Of a DNA stretch of 64,000 nucleotides, positions 32,745-41,148 are shown in pieces. The stretch lies in the NCBI RefSeq assembly GCF_034676705.1, contig NZ_JAUCBS010000013.1, positions 2,398,501-2,462,500 on the forward strand, in the 5' to 3' direction. A program made the position numbers and the translations under genes. The DNA comes from Gemmobacter sp. (GTDB taxonomy: Bacteria > Pseudomonadota > Alphaproteobacteria > Rhodobacterales > Rhodobacteraceae). How positions within the stretch are numbered: the stretch's first letter is position 1; each line of letters begins with the position of its first letter. Below the pieces are notes generated by a model. It saw only the letters and a list, made by a program, of their open reading frames with translations, was not told the origin of the DNA and made no database searches.

Positions 32745-32759
32745 TTACGTCCAGGTTAA
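32745..32759. promoter_or_regulatory. Possible CtrA-like half-site pair
   Basis: TTAC, seven bases, then TTAA matches seven of the eight fixed positions of the CtrA consensus. It lies in a locally AT-rich spacer between the divergent DUF6456 and DUF6477 genes, about 77 bases from the DUF6456 start. A single site of this kind can arise by chance. Confidence 0.25.
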
Positions 32760-32890
32760 AATTGGCCTATTTCGCCATGATTGTTTCCAAATGCTAAACA
32801 TTGGCAAAGGGTGCGCGCGGCGAAACGGCCCAAAACGCAACGCCCGGTTGTGTCGCGCTATCCTGCCGGCCTGACCGAAAGGAGCTTGCC

Positions 32891-33178
32891 ATGACCGATC
32901 CGCTCAGCCTGTTCGCCGCCCTGCGCCGCCCCCGCCTGATGATCCGTGCTGCCCGGATCGGGGCGGCCGATTACCGGCGCGACCGCGACCTGCGCCGCCT
33001 GCTGGGGCCGGCCGGCGCCTCGGCCCCGGAACGCGCGCTGGCGGCCCTGCTGGATGCCGAAGCCCGGGCCGAGGCCACGCGCATGGCCGGCGATGCCGCC
33101 TACAGCATCGCGCGCCATGTCGATCTGCTGATTGCCCTGATGGCCGAAGCGCGGCTGGTGGCGCGGCGCCCGGCCTGA
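32891..33178 (+). CDS. DUF6477 small conserved protein
   Basis: This 95-residue basic protein is found in Rhodobacterales; I recognise it as DUF6477. It starts MTDPLSLFAALRRPRLMIRAARIG and is largely helical and rich in Arg and Ala, with no membrane segment or metal motif. Its function is unknown. GAAAGGAGC directly ahead of the ATG gives a strong start. It lies divergent from the DUF6456 gene, an arrangement that could mean shared control. Confidence 0.75.
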   Translation: MTDPLSLFAALRRPRLMIRAARIGAADYRRDRDLRRLLGPAGASAPERALAALLDAEARAEATRMAGDAAYSIARHVDLLIALMAEARLVARRPA

Positions 33179-33182
33179 CCGC

Positions 33183-33875
33183 TCAGGCCCGGCGGGGGAT
33201 GATCTGCTGGGCGACGCCCGCGCCCATCAGGTAGATCGAGGTCACGACCAGCCCCCAATGCGCCCAGCTTTCGGCGTGGAAATCCACCCAGGCGGCCCAG
33301 CCGGCAAAGAATGTCCACCCCAGCGCCATCGGCAGCGATACATTGCGCCAGCGTTCGGTGCGCACGGGGTGGATGAACTTCAGCGGGGTGAACATCGCGC
33401 CGGCCAGCACCACGACCAGCACGAGCGAGACCCAGAAATCCGGCTTCAGCGCAAAGATCACCAGCACGACCATGTTCCAGCAGGCGGGAAAGCCGGCAAA
33501 GGAATTGTCCTTGGTCTTCATCCGCGTATCGGCGAAATACAACGCCGAGGCAAAGGTGATGACGATGATCACCACCCAGCCCGTCCAGCCCGGCAACAAT
33601 CCGCTGGCAAACAGCGCATAGGCCGGGATGAACACATAGGTCAGATAGTCGATGATCAGGTCCAGCAACACCCCGTCGATCTGCGGGGCATTCGCCTTGA
33701 CGTCGTAGCGCCGGGCCATCGGGCCATCCAGCCCGTCGACCAGAAAGGCGACCACCAGCCAGACGAACATCATGTCCCAGGCGCCATCGACCGCCGCCAG
33801 CATGGCCAGCATCGACCAGACCGCGCCGGTCGCGGTCAGCATGTGGACGGAATAGGCCCTGAGTTCGGACAGCAT
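33183..33875 (-). CDS. pcs: Phosphatidylcholine synthase
   Basis: The 230-residue integral membrane enzyme condenses CDP-diacylglycerol with choline to make phosphatidylcholine, a pathway typical of alphaproteobacteria. The CDP-alcohol transferase motif is DGLDGPMARRYDVKANAPQ with the later aspartates in IDGVLLDLIID. About seven or eight hydrophobic helices can be counted. NSFAGFPACWNMVVLVIFAL is also family-like. The start at 33875 gives the usual short N-terminus. Only five bases separate its end from the DUF6477 stop on the other strand. Confidence 0.93.
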   Translation of the reverse strand: MLSELRAYSVHMLTATGAVWSMLAMLAAVDGAWDMMFVWLVVAFLVDGLDGPMARRYDVKANAPQIDGVLLDLIIDYLTYVFIPAYALFASGLLPGWTGWVVIIVITFASALYFADTRMKTKDNSFAGFPACWNMVVLVIFALKPDFWVSLVLVVVLAGAMFTPLKFIHPVRTERWRNVSLPMALGWTFFAGWAAWVDFHAESWAHWGLVVTSIYLMGAGVAQQIIPRRA

Positions 33876-33911
33876 GGTCTAGTCTAGCTCCAGAAATCGG
33901 CGGAATTTCAA

Positions 33912-34841
33912 TCAGGCGCGCGGATGGGCCCGGGCATAGACCTCGGCCAGACGGGCGGCATCGACCGCCGTATAGGCCTGGGTCGTCGACAACGAGGCAT
34001 GGCCCAGCAGCTCCTGGATGGCGCGCAGATCGCCCCCGGCGGTCAGCAGATGCGTGGCAAAGGAATGGCGCAGGGCATGGGGCGTGGCACTGGCCGGCAG
34101 GCCAAGGCGCGCGCGGGCCTTTTCCATCGCCAGTTGCACCAGCCGGGGCGACAGCGGGCCGCCGCGGGCACCAAGGAACAGCGGGCCATCGCGCGAAATG
34201 TCGAAATCGCACTGCGCGACATAGCGCGCCACCGCGGACCGGGCCACGGGCAGCACCGGCACCAGCCGTTCCTTGCCGCCCTTGCCGACGATGCGCAGCA
34301 CCTCGGGCAAGGGATGGTCGGCGCCGCGCAGCCCCAGCGCCTCGGATATGCGCAGGCCGCAGCCATACAGCAGCGTCACCACCGCCGCGTCGCGGGCACC
34401 GATCCAGTCCTGCCGCGCCTCGGCCCCCACATCGTCCAGCACGGCGCGGGCGGCATCTTCGGCCAGCGGGCGAGGCAGCTTGCGGCGGTGGCGCGGCGCG
34501 CGCACGGCCAGCAGCGCGGTGGCATCGGTGGCGCTGCGGTCGGAGATCCAGCGGGTAAAGGATTTCACCGCCGACAGCCGCCGCGCCAGCGATCGCGCCC
34601 CCACCCCACGCCCCTGTTCATGCGCCATGAAGGCGCGCAGATCGGCCCTGGAGGTGGCGGCCAGCGCGGCCAGCCCCTGCCCGCCGCCCTGGTGATCGGC
34701 CATGAAGGCCAGCCAGCGCCCGACATCACCGGCATAGGCGGTGATGGTCGCCGGGCTGGCACCGTCCAGCGCCTTCATCTGCGCCAGCCAGTCGGCCATC
34801 GCCCCACGGGCGGCGGCGGAAATGCCCGGATGGTCGGTCAC
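33912..34841 (-). CDS. xerC: Tyrosine recombinase XerC
   Basis: The 309-residue site-specific recombinase acts with XerD at dif to resolve chromosome dimers. The N-terminal SAM-like domain covers about residues 10-100. The catalytic residues are visible: Arg in LLYGCGLRISEALGL, Lys in GKGGKERLVPVLP, HxxR in TPHALRHSFATHLL, His in ELLGHASLS and Tyr in TTQAYTAVD. It is assigned to XerC rather than XerD because the DUF484 gene overlaps its start by four bases, the XerC arrangement in many proteobacteria. It is not linked to an integrated element. Confidence 0.9.
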   Translation of the reverse strand: MTDHPGISAAARGAMADWLAQMKALDGASPATITAYAGDVGRWLAFMADHQGGGQGLAALAATSRADLRAFMAHEQGRGVGARSLARRLSAVKSFTRWISDRSATDATALLAVRAPRHRRKLPRPLAEDAARAVLDDVGAEARQDWIGARDAAVVTLLYGCGLRISEALGLRGADHPLPEVLRIVGKGGKERLVPVLPVARSAVARYVAQCDFDISRDGPLFLGARGGPLSPRLVQLAMEKARARLGLPASATPHALRHSFATHLLTAGGDLRAIQELLGHASLSTTQAYTAVDAARLAEVYARAHPRA

Positions 34842-35551
34842 GACAGCCAGCGGCGCATCACCCGCTCGAAGCTGGCAGCGAAAAAAGCCAGCAGGTCGGT
34901 GCCTTGACCGGCGCGGAACTGCTGCGGATCTGCGGCCCCCAGCACCAGCATGCCGGGAAGCCGGCCCGCGCCCAGATCCAGCCGCATCGCGGCCTCGGAC
35001 CGGATGGCGGGGGTTCCATGCAGCAGGGCCGCATCCTCGGCCAACTGGCGCAGCACGACGGGGCGCAGCGTGCCCCCGCCGCGCACCCCGGTCAGATAGG
35101 TATGGACGGATCCCGGCCCCATCACGCGGATCGGGGGGGCAAGGGAGGGGGCGGCATCACCTTCGGGGCTTTCCAGCACCAGAACCACGCTGTCCACCCG
35201 CAGGGTGGCGGCGACGGGGCCGGTCAGCGTGGTCAGGAAGGTATCGAAACTGGCCGGCTCCAGCAGTTGCAACACCGCGCGGTGGACAATGTTGGTGCCG
35301 GCCAGATTTTCATAGGCGGCGGCGATGACGCTGCGATGGGTATCCTCCAGCCGGTCCAGCCGCCCTTCCAGCCGGCGCATCGCGGCGCCGCGCAGATCGA
35401 CGATATTCTCGCCCATCGCGCGGTCGTTCGCCGCGATCAGCGCCCGCATCACCTCGGCATCGCCAAGGATCGCCTCGGGCGCCGACAGGATGTGGTCGCG
35501 CATGTCTTCGGTCAGGCCGATGCGGCCCGGCTGCCCTGCCCCTGGCGTCAT
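34838..35551 (-). CDS. DUF484 family protein
   Basis: A 237-residue cytosolic protein with an N-terminal helical part (LTEDMRDHILSAPEAILGDA, DRAMGENIVDLRGAAMRRLEG) and a C-terminal GAF-like domain (about 95-235). It matches DUF484, a family of unknown role that is commonly encoded just ahead of xerC. The stop codon overlaps the xerC start by four bases, so translation is coupled. No ligand can be inferred. Confidence 0.87.
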   Translation of the reverse strand: MTPGAGQPGRIGLTEDMRDHILSAPEAILGDAEVMRALIAANDRAMGENIVDLRGAAMRRLEGRLDRLEDTHRSVIAAAYENLAGTNIVHRAVLQLLEPASFDTFLTTLTGPVAATLRVDSVVLVLESPEGDAAPSLAPPIRVMGPGSVHTYLTGVRGGGTLRPVVLRQLAEDAALLHGTPAIRSEAAMRLDLGAGRLPGMLVLGAADPQQFRAGQGTDLLAFFAASFERVMRRWLS

Positions 35552-35608
35552 GCCGTTCTCCGGTCTTGTGCCACTTTCGGGCAGTTTATACCGAATTGCG
35601 CGCGGCTG

Positions 35609-36262
35609 TCAGAGGATTTTCTGCCCGGTCTTGGCCCAGTCGGCCATGAACTGTTCCAGCCCCTTGTCGGTCAGCACATGGTTGGCCATGGCCTTGATCA
35701 CGCTGGGGGGCGCGGTCATCACATCGGCGCCGACCAGCGCGCATTCGCGCACATGGTTCACTGTGCGGATCGAGGCCGCAAGGATCTGGGTGTCGAAATC
35801 GTAGTTGTCATAGATCTGGCGGATGTCGGAAATCAGCTCCATCCCGTCCAGGTTGATATCGTCCAGCCGCCCGATGAAGGGCGAGATGAAGGTGGCCCCC
35901 GCCTTGGCCGCCAGCAGCGCCTGGTTGGCGCTGAAGCACAGCGTCACGTTCACCATGCGGCCTTCCGACGACAGCACCTTGCAGGTCTTGAGGCCATCCC
36001 AGGTCAGCGGCACCTTGACGGCGATGTTCTCGGCAATCTCGGCCAGCTTGCGGCCTTCGGCGATCATGTCCTCGGCCTTGGTGGCCACGACCTCGGCCGA
36101 GACCGGACCCGAAACGATCGAGCAGATCTCTTTCGTGACCTCGATGATGTCGCGGCCCGACTTCATGATGATGGAGGGGTTGGTGGTGACCCCATCGACC
36201 ATGCCCAGCTCGTTCAGCTCGGCAATGGCGGCGACATCGGCGGTATCGACGAAGAATTTCAT
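35609..36262 (-). CDS. Transaldolase / fructose-6-phosphate aldolase family
   Basis: The 217-residue protein starts MKFFVDTADVAAIAELNELG and has TTNPSIIMKSGRD and FSANQALLAAKAGATFISPF. The Schiff-base lysine is in NIAVKVPLTWDGLK (about residue 86). This is the short TalC/FSA group, which acts either as transaldolase in the pentose phosphate pathway or as fructose-6-phosphate aldolase; the small size does not decide between them. The start at 36262 is the family start; upstream in-frame sequence belongs to the palindrome array. It lies 57 bases from the DUF484 start on the same strand. Confidence 0.92.
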   Translation of the reverse strand: MKFFVDTADVAAIAELNELGMVDGVTTNPSIIMKSGRDIIEVTKEICSIVSGPVSAEVVATKAEDMIAEGRKLAEIAENIAVKVPLTWDGLKTCKVLSSEGRMVNVTLCFSANQALLAAKAGATFISPFIGRLDDINLDGMELISDIRQIYDNYDFDTQILAASIRTVNHVRECALVGADVMTAPPSVIKAMANHVLTDKGLEQFMADWAKTGQKIL

Positions 36263-36332
36263 GGCGGTCCTCGAACGGTTCGGGTTCGGGGCGCCTATAC
36301 CATGCGTGACGGGGGGCGCAAACCCGGCGTCC

Positions 36333-36450
36333 GGCGGAGTTTTGCAAAACTCCGCCACGGACCCTTTCAAAGGGTCCGCACCTGACCCTGATCTCAGGGT
36401 CAGACCCGGAGCCTTGCAAGGCTCCGGGGCGATTTCTTGCAAGAAATCGC
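36333..36450. repeat. Array of five consecutive palindromes
   Basis: Five inverted repeats stand almost edge to edge. One: 36333-36356, half GGCGGAGTTTTG, perfect. Two: 36358-36378, half CGGACCCTTT around one base. Three: 36382-36403, half CTGACCCTGA around two bases. Four: 36405-36428, half CCCGGAGCCTTG, perfect. Five: 36429-36450, half GCGATTTCTTG, perfect. Three of the centres are TTGCAA. The array fills the gap between the pirin gene and the transaldolase gene, both on the minus strand. As RNA it would be a comb of five hairpins, possibly a terminator or an RNA-stability block. Confidence 0.85.
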
Positions 36451-36462
36451 TGGCGCGGAGGG

Positions 36463-37374
36463 TCAATGCGCCGGTTTGATGAAGGTGCCGTTCTTCAGGT
36501 CCGCCATGGCGGTGCGCAATTCCTCGGCAGTATTCATCACGATGGGTCCATGCCAGGCCACGGGTTCCTGGATGGGCGCGCCGGCGACCAGCAGGAAGCG
36601 CAGCCCTTCGGGGCCGGCCTGCACCGCCACCTCATCGCCTTTGCCGAACTGCACCAGCGTGCGGTTGCCCGACAGGTCGCGGATGTTGACCTCCTGCCCC
36701 ATGACCTCTTTTTCCAGCAGCACGCCCTGCGGACCCGAGGCATCGGCGAACTTGCCGGCGCCTTCAAACACATAGGCAAAGGCCTTGCGCCGGGTGTCGA
36801 TGGGAAAGCGCTTGCTGCGCAGCGGCGGGACATAGATGTCCAGATACAGCGGATCGGCGGCGATACCATCCACCGGGCCAGAGCGGCCCCAGAAATTGCC
36901 GGTGATCACCTTCACCACCGTGCCATCGTCTTCCAGAATCTCGGGAATGTCGCGGGCGCGCACATCCTGATAGCGGGGTGCGGTCATTTTCAGGTCGCGC
37001 GGCAGGTTGGCCCACAGCTGAAAGCCGTGCATCTGGCCGCGCCCGTTGCCCTTGGGCATTTCCTGATGCAGGATGCCCGACCCGGCAGTCATCCACTGCA
37101 CATCGCCCGATTTCAGCGTGCCGGCATTGCCAAGCGAATCGCCATGCTCGACGCTGCCGGCCAGGACGTAGGTGATCGTCTCGATCCCGCGATGGGGGTG
37201 CCAGGGAAAGCCGCCCATGTAGTCGCGCGGATGGTCGCCGCGGAAATCGTCGAACAGCAGGAACGGGTCGAACCGTTTGGGGTCGTGAAAGCCGAAGGCG
37301 CGGTGCAGGTTTACCCCTGCCCCCTCGACGGTAGCGGTGGCCAGGCTGGTGCGGTCCACAGGACGGATCGACAT
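36463..37374 (-). CDS. Pirin family protein
   Basis: The 303-residue bicupin has the pirin signature GGFPWHPHRGIETITYVLAG with metal-binding histidines near residue 58, then SGILHQEMPKGNGRGQMHGFQLW. The C-terminal cupin contains YVFEGAGKFAD. Bacterial pirins act as quercetin dioxygenase-like enzymes or redox-sensing regulators; which applies here cannot be told. GGGAGACCGCC precedes the ATG at 37374. The frame stays open upstream without conserved content. Confidence 0.92.
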   Translation of the reverse strand: MSIRPVDRTSLATATVEGAGVNLHRAFGFHDPKRFDPFLLFDDFRGDHPRDYMGGFPWHPHRGIETITYVLAGSVEHGDSLGNAGTLKSGDVQWMTAGSGILHQEMPKGNGRGQMHGFQLWANLPRDLKMTAPRYQDVRARDIPEILEDDGTVVKVITGNFWGRSGPVDGIAADPLYLDIYVPPLRSKRFPIDTRRKAFAYVFEGAGKFADASGPQGVLLEKEVMGQEVNIRDLSGNRTLVQFGKGDEVAVQAGPEGLRFLLVAGAPIQEPVAWHGPIVMNTAEELRTAMADLKNGTFIKPAH

Positions 37375-37530
37375 GGCGGTCTCCCTTGGCATGGTTGCGT
37401 TACAGCCAATGTAGCGTATCGGCGCCTGTGGAATAAGGCGCAAGCGAACCGCCACATCTGTGCGCCAATGCGCAGGGTTTGCGACGGCCCCGCTTTGCGC
37501 TATGCCCGCCCCAACCCGACAGGAGCGACC

Positions 37531-38025
37531 ATGACCCGCAAGGACACCACCCATATTCTGCTGCGCCTGCACCCTTCGCCGATCCGGCGGTTCACCGGGG
37601 TGGCGATGCTGGTGGTCTTTGGCATCATGGCGGCGGTGGCCGGGCTGGAATCGCCGCCCGACCGCATGGCGCTGCGGCTGGGGCTGCCGCTGGTGGGGCT
37701 GGGGCTGGTGTGGATGGCCTGGCAAACCTGGAAGGCCACCGCGCGCGGGCTCGAGCTGACGCCGGATGCCTTGCGCGAAACCGATGGGGGCCGGGTGCTG
37801 GCGCGGGTAGAGCAGATTGCCTCGGTCGACAACAGCGCGATCGCGCTGTTCAAGCCGGCGGGGGGCTTTGTCATCACGCTGAAGGAAACGGCGCCGGCGG
37901 GCTGGGCCTCGGGGCTGTGGTGGCGGTTCGGGCGCAAGGTCGGCGTGGGCGGCACCACCGCACGGGTCGAGGCCAAGCAGATGGCCGCCATGCTGGCCGA
38001 AATGGCCCGGCGCCGGCGCGCCTGA
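37531..38025 (+). CDS. Hypothetical membrane protein with two membrane helices
   Basis: The 164-residue protein has two hydrophobic segments at about residues 23-40 and 52-68, then a cytoplasmic part (ATARGLELTPDALRETDGG, VEQIASVDNSAIALFKPAGG) resembling PH-like domains of small bacterial membrane proteins. The function is unknown. ACAGGAGCGACC ahead of the ATG supports the start. It is divergent from the pirin gene and converges on the pilus block. Confidence 0.65.
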   Translation: MTRKDTTHILLRLHPSPIRRFTGVAMLVVFGIMAAVAGLESPPDRMALRLGLPLVGLGLVWMAWQTWKATARGLELTPDALRETDGGRVLARVEQIASVDNSAIALFKPAGGFVITLKETAPAGWASGLWWRFGRKVGVGGTTARVEAKQMAAMLAEMARRRRA

Positions 38026-38028
38026 CGA

Positions 38029-38589
38029 TCAGCTGATCGGCAACGGCGACAGGAAACGCGGGCGAACCACCGACACTTCGTGGAAGGTGCGCCGATCCAG
38101 CCCGACCTCGAACGCCGGCGTGAAGCGACGCCAGGTTTCCACCACGATCAGCGTATCGGAATCGGCCGGCACCGGCAGGTGCGACCGCAGGGTCACCATC
38201 GTGGTCGTAGTATGCGCCGGCGCCCGGCTGGCGTTGGTGGTGCGCGACCACAGCACGTTGTAGCGGTCCTGCGCCACGCTGTATTGCACCGAACTGACGC
38301 GGATCCAGGTATCTTCGCCAGTATCGACGATATAGCGGAACACGCTGTGCATGCCGTTGATGAAGGCCGTGTTCACCGGCGCATTCTCGCGCGAGATCAT
38401 GTCGGCCACCACATAGCTGGCCTTGATGCTGGTGTTCTGGGCGCGGAACGCATCCCAATAGACGAACAGCGCCAGGAACACCCACATCAGCAACGGGGTG
38501 ATCAGCAGCGTTTCGGTGGTGATCACGCCCGATTCGTCCTGGCGGAACCGGCGCAGGGCGTGGCGAAAGGTGCGGATCGCGGCGCGCAT
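38029..38589 (-). CDS. TadE/TadF-like pilus minor subunit
   Basis: The 186-residue protein has a short basic N-terminus followed by ESGVITTETLLITPLLMWVFLA, one membrane helix at about residues 18-42. This matches Tad minor pseudopilins, in which a glutamate lies shortly after the cleavage region. The rest (to 186) is a beta-rich exported domain ending VRPRFLSPLPIS. It is the last gene of a three-gene block with a TadE-like and a TadG-like gene; four bases separate it from the gene upstream. It is probably part of the Flp pilus machinery for surface attachment. Confidence 0.78.
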   Translation of the reverse strand: MRAAIRTFRHALRRFRQDESGVITTETLLITPLLMWVFLALFVYWDAFRAQNTSIKASYVVADMISRENAPVNTAFINGMHSVFRYIVDTGEDTWIRVSSVQYSVAQDRYNVLWSRTTNASRAPAHTTTTMVTLRSHLPVPADSDTLIVVETWRRFTPAFEVGLDRRTFHEVSVVRPRFLSPLPIS

Positions 38590-38593
38590 GGCG

Positions 38594-39136
38594 TTACCTC
38601 GGTTCGTTGACGAAGGCCGACATGGCGGCCAGCGTATAGCCACCCATGGCATCGTGCGGATCAAGCCGCAGGCCCCACCTGGTCGTCGGAAAAAACGCAT
38701 CGAACACGGCGCAGGCCCGCACGGTCACGATCTCGTTCGTGCCGCCCTGCGAGAATTGCAGCGGCGGTTCGATCATCGTTTCGCGGTCGATGCAGGGGGC
38801 CTCGGTATTGAAGCCGGTCCAGGTATTGCGGTTGATCACCTGCATTTGCAGGATCAGCTCCGTCTGGCACGACGGCAGCAGCGTGGCCTGTTCGCAAAAG
38901 CGGCTGCGCACCTGGCCATGGGTCGGCGTGGCCCCCAGCGCCCCCACCCGCAGGTCGCGCACCGTGATGTCCAGCGCGCGTTCCATCATCACCATCCGCA
39001 GCATGGCATAGCCCGCCTCGAACGAGGCCATCATGATCGTCAGAAGGATCGGCAGCATCAGCACGAAGTCGAGCGTGACCGAGCCGTGTTCGGCCCGCGC
39101 AAACCTGCGCAGGCGCGCCAGCAGGGGGCGTATCAT
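38594..39136 (-). CDS. TadE-like pilus assembly protein
   Basis: The 180-residue protein has the TadE N-terminal layout: a basic leader, then EHGSVTLDFVLMLPILLTIMM with one hydrophobic helix (about 19-45), and an exported domain with paired cysteines (FCEQATLLPSCQ, EAPCIDRE, VRACAVFDAF). Start and upstream stop overlap by four bases (ATGA), so it is translationally coupled to the TadG-like gene. It likely acts as a minor pseudopilin. The rest of the tad machinery (CpaA-F, RcpA) is not in this window. Confidence 0.82.
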   Translation of the reverse strand: MIRPLLARLRRFARAEHGSVTLDFVLMLPILLTIMMASFEAGYAMLRMVMMERALDITVRDLRVGALGATPTHGQVRSRFCEQATLLPSCQTELILQMQVINRNTWTGFNTEAPCIDRETMIEPPLQFSQGGTNEIVTVRACAVFDAFFPTTRWGLRLDPHDAMGGYTLAAMSAFVNEPR

Positions 39137-40803
39137 TGCGTCAGCCTCAGGGCGCTGATCTGGGCGCGGATGGCCCGGAACGCGGTGGAAATGTCCAGCC
39201 CTGCCACATCGTAGAACCGCCCGGGCGAGGCGCAGTTGCGGATAACCTGCGCCCCTTCGGTCGGGGCCTCGAAGGCGATGCCGAAGATCGCGACGTTCTG
39301 GTTCTTGAGCAGCCCGCACAGCGTGTTCAGGCGGGTGTCCATGCGGCTGACCTCGTGCGGACCGGAACCGATGACGGTGCCTTCGCGGGTACGCAGGACG
39401 TTGATCCAGTAATCCACCGTGTTGCCCATGGCGCGCTTGTAAAGCTGGTTGGCCACCCATTGCACCCGCAGGTTCTGCCAGACCACCTGCCAGTCCAGAG
39501 GCGTCTTGGTCGCGGTCGCGACACAGCTCATGGTCGTGCAACTGGTCGACCCCGACCACGGCACGGCGCGCCATTCGCTGCGGTGAGGCACCCAGTATTT
39601 GTTCGTGCCCGAACGATCGGCGTGGTAGATCGAATAATAGCCATCGCTGTGCTTGTAGATCGGCGAGGCGCCACTCTTGTAGGCATCGTTGACGTATTCG
39701 TTCGGCCAGTGCGAACCGTCGGTCATCAGCACGATGACTTTCAGCACTTCCTCGTCGTCATAGGCAAAGGGGCGGCCGCGAAAGGCCGAGGGCACGATAC
39801 CGGCATCGGCCAGCGACGACACCATAGACCGCGACCCCGGGTCGATCATCGCCGCGCCCCAGCGCAGGCCCGCGTCGATCGAGGTGGCGCCGACGGCTTC
39901 GAGGTTGCGGATCTGGGTCGTCAGGGCCGCGGCATTGTTGCTGTGGACGCGCACCCGGTTGGTGGTGTTCAGCGGGCACCAGACGTTCGAGGTGCCAGGC
40001 GTCATGTTCGTCGTGCTCCAGGAGGTGCTGGTGTTCGACGTGTTGAACGTATCGGCATCGGCATGCTGATACATCGCCAGCGTGGTGGGCAGCGCCAGGC
40101 TGCTGTAGCTGGAATGCGGCAGGTCGACGCAATAGGAATAGGTATGGCGACCCCGGATGTTGTAGCGGCTGGTCAGGTCGGGCCCGACGTTCACCTGCCC
40201 GTTGTAGGGCACGACCGAGATGGACACCCGGCTTTCGGTATCTTCGGCCAGGATGTTGGTGACGAATTCCGCCGCCGCATCCTTGAGCTGCGTCAGCTTG
40301 GTGCCGGCCATGGACCCGGAAATATCCAGCACCATGGCGATTTCCACGTTGGTGCGGCGTTCCTCGGCGGTGCTGGCAGCGATGGAGCGCAATTGCTCGA
40401 CGCCCATCATGTGCATGAAATAAGGCCGGGTCACCGTGCGGGTATGCGCCCGCACCGACCGGAAGTTCAGCCCGTTGTCCACCGTGACGCCGGTCAGCGA
40501 GCCGGCCAGATCGGCCTTGGAGAACCAGTCCTGCACGACCGTCGCCGGCGGCCGGGTCTGGCGCATCGAGGCGGCGGCCAGCACGGCCGCATCGGCGGTG
40601 GCCTGGGTGCGCGACCGTTCGGCCTCATAGCGCATCATGTCGATGGCCATGCCACCGATGAACAGCATGATCAGCAGCACGATCATCGAAAAGAAGATCA
40701 TCCCGCCATCCTCGGATCGCCTGAACCGTGCCAGCCGGTACCGCAAGACGGTTCCGGCAGCGCCACGAGACGCCGGGTTCGGGATGATGCGCGTTGCTTG
40801 CAC
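39133..40803 (-). CDS. TadG-like pilus assembly protein with von Willebrand A domain
   Basis: The 556-residue protein has an N-terminal membrane helix (about 35-55, FFSMIVLLIMLFIGGMAID) followed by YEAERSRTQATADAAVLAAA, typical of TadG. The von Willebrand A domain (about 150-540) has the metal site DISGSMAG and VLMTDGSHWP. A large, Ser/Thr-rich insert sits in the middle (about 230-290). TadG-like proteins anchor or regulate Flp pili. Start is GTG at 40803 with GAGG seven bases upstream. It is the first gene of the three-gene block. Confidence 0.85.
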   Translation of the reverse strand: MQATRIIPNPASRGAAGTVLRYRLARFRRSEDGGMIFFSMIVLLIMLFIGGMAIDMMRYEAERSRTQATADAAVLAAASMRQTRPPATVVQDWFSKADLAGSLTGVTVDNGLNFRSVRAHTRTVTRPYFMHMMGVEQLRSIAASTAEERRTNVEIAMVLDISGSMAGTKLTQLKDAAAEFVTNILAEDTESRVSISVVPYNGQVNVGPDLTSRYNIRGRHTYSYCVDLPHSSYSSLALPTTLAMYQHADADTFNTSNTSTSWSTTNMTPGTSNVWCPLNTTNRVRVHSNNAAALTTQIRNLEAVGATSIDAGLRWGAAMIDPGSRSMVSSLADAGIVPSAFRGRPFAYDDEEVLKVIVLMTDGSHWPNEYVNDAYKSGASPIYKHSDGYYSIYHADRSGTNKYWVPHRSEWRAVPWSGSTSCTTMSCVATATKTPLDWQVVWQNLRVQWVANQLYKRAMGNTVDYWINVLRTREGTVIGSGPHEVSRMDTRLNTLCGLLKNQNVAIFGIAFEAPTEGAQVIRNCASPGRFYDVAGLDISTAFRAIRAQISALRLTQ

Positions 40804-41148
40804 GATGATACCTCGCCGCGAAAACCGTATCTCCGGGGGCCGGCAACGCCGGTCGGCCAGGATGACAGGGAAGCAATGTCGCAGACGGCTATGGCATAAG
40901 TAGGGCGAAGGCGCCGGATTTTATGCATTTTCCCCGGCTGCCGGGAAACGGACGGGCCCCGCGGGGGCGGATTGTCGGGGCGGGTCGCAACAGTGCCTGG
41001 TGGCGGGCCGCCACGGTTCCTTAACGATGTCACGCCAAAGTGCTGCTGATTCGGGGCAATCCGCCGCCACTTCGCGGTGGATCGCCGGGCAAAGCGGCGT
41101 TACCCCTTGGGCGGCCCCCAGGGGCCATGCATACGGGGAGGAAACGTG
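40804..41148. other. 345-base divergent spacer
   Basis: This separates the pilus block from glutamate dehydrogenase. I see a GCGGGG/CCCCGC-rich stretch around 40950-40985 and otherwise nothing I can name. Both promoters must lie here. Confidence 0.3.

Noticed and set aside
33912..34841. XerC-type recombinase as a sign of a mobile element
   Set aside because: The coupled DUF484-xerC order is chromosomal housekeeping; no attachment-site repeats or cargo genes flank it.
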